Source: an uncultured Clostridium sp.
GTDB lineage: Bacteria > Bacillota > Clostridia > Lachnospirales > Lachnospiraceae
Reading direction: 5' to 3'
Assembly: GCA_947643685.1 (NCBI GenBank)
Contig: CANRXD010000147.1
Coordinates: forward strand, 1-5,345
DNA length: 5,345 bases
Shown here: in pieces, positions 4,866 through 5,345 of the stretch
Position numbering within the stretch: position 1 is the first letter of the stretch
Layout: each line of letters begins with the position of its first letter
Program-made: the position numbers and the translations under genes
Notes under the pieces: model-generated
What the model was told of the DNA's origin: nothing
The model's input: the letters and a program-made list of their open reading frames with translations, nothing else
Databases searched by the model: none

Positions 4866-5345
4866 TATCTCCCCCAACTTTCCCACCAACTACTGGATGT
4901 TCTGCCGGGAACTGAAGAAAAACGGCCTGAATGTTCTTGGAATCGGCGATCAGCCCTATGATGAATTGAACAGTGATTTGAAAGACAGCCTCAACGAATA
5001 TTATAAAGTCAGCAATCTGGAAAACAGTGAAGAGGTCTACCGCGCCGTGGCTTACTTCATCTTTAAACACGGCCGCATTGACTGGCTGGAATCCAACAAC
5101 GAATACTGGCTGGAGAGAGATGCCACGCTCCGCACGGACTTCAACATTACCTCCGGATTCCAGACCCCCGACATCCCCCGAATCAAGTTTAAATCCCAAA
5201 TGAAAAAATATTACCAGCAGGCCGGGATCCCAACAGCCCGCTACCACATGGTTGACACCCTGGAAAACTGCCTGGCCTTTGCTCATGAAGTAAACTATCC
5301 CGTTGTGGCAAAGCCTGACAATGGTGTCGGGGCTTCCCACACCTT
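4849..5345 (+). CDS. ATP-grasp domain protein, carboxylate-amine ligase-like (5' part; runs off the window)
   Basis: The first 165 codons are present, open to the window end. The N-terminal Rossmann-like pre-ATP-grasp domain (about 1-110) starts MKNFIFISPNFPTNYWMF and contains the NVLGIGDQPYD turn (28-38). A linker KSQMKKYYQQAGIPTARY (115-132) follows, then the start of the ATP-binding fold, YPVVAKPDNGVGAS (150-163), with Lys155 as the probable ATP-binding lysine and D157-S163 as the glycine-rich loop. The metal-binding and catalytic C-terminal part lies outside the window. ATP-grasp enzymes of this type activate a carboxylate as acyl phosphate and join it to an amine or thiol. The substrate is unknown. 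AAAGGA 7 nt upstream supports the ATG at 4849. It follows two esterases on the same strand after 223 nt and may share their transcript. Its start codon lies in a strong inverted repeat. Confidence 0.9.
   Translation, partial: MKNFIFISPNFPTNYWMFCRELKKNGLNVLGIGDQPYDELNSDLKDSLNEYYKVSNLENSEEVYRAVAYFIFKHGRIDWLESNNEYWLERDATLRTDFNITSGFQTPDIPRIKFKSQMKKYYQQAGIPTARYHMVDTLENCLAFAHEVNYPVVAKPDNGVGASHT

Noticed and set aside
4807..5340. Minus-strand 177-codon frame
   Set aside because: It is the antisense shadow of the ATP-grasp gene, which has a clear ATP-binding loop on the plus strand.

Overview
The window looks like chromosomal DNA of a low-to-mid GC anaerobic Firmicute, most likely a Lachnospiraceae (Clostridium cluster XIVa) relative. 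That placement rests on strong AGGAGG-type ribosome sites, consensus-like promoters, a U-tract terminator, protein style and palindromic intergenic repeats. It is inferred from general resemblance, not from a database match. I see no CRISPR array, rRNA, tRNA or transposase.

Layout. The left half is read on the minus strand. A LysR-type regulator (1803-2723) with its own promoter is closed by a good Rho-independent terminator (1721-1757). Beyond it lies a 2-hydroxycarboxylate (citrate/malate type) transporter (197-1498), with a separate predicted promoter and a perfect 14-bp palindrome just downstream of the predicted transcription start. A 30-codon ORF (74-166, minus) with an AGGAGG site follows the transporter and may be a small protein or a gene remnant. 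The regulator and transporter probably form a uptake module for an organic acid, but regulation of one by the other is inferred from adjacency only.

The right half is read on the plus strand. A well-formed extended -10 promoter (2990-3018) drives two consecutive esterase-family alpha/beta hydrolases (3053-3817 and 3867-4625) with no terminator between them. After a 223-bp gap comes an ATP-grasp ligase-like gene (from 4849) that runs off the window end. It is easy to miss because its reading frame has no stop inside the window. Two soluble esterases next to an ATP-grasp carboxylate ligase suggest an uncharacterised pathway that makes or processes a small amide or ester.

Intergenic structure is the most unusual part. 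The divergent region between lysR and the first esterase holds a composite palindromic element (about 2818-2960) with several perfect hairpins. A collapsed relative may begin at the stop codon of the second esterase. The ATP-grasp start codon sits inside a perfect 26-bp inverted repeat (4794-4819 with 4840-4865), embedded in a 23-bp direct duplication of the ribosome-binding region. This direct-inverted-direct arrangement looks like a template-switch event and could hide the start codon in the mRNA.
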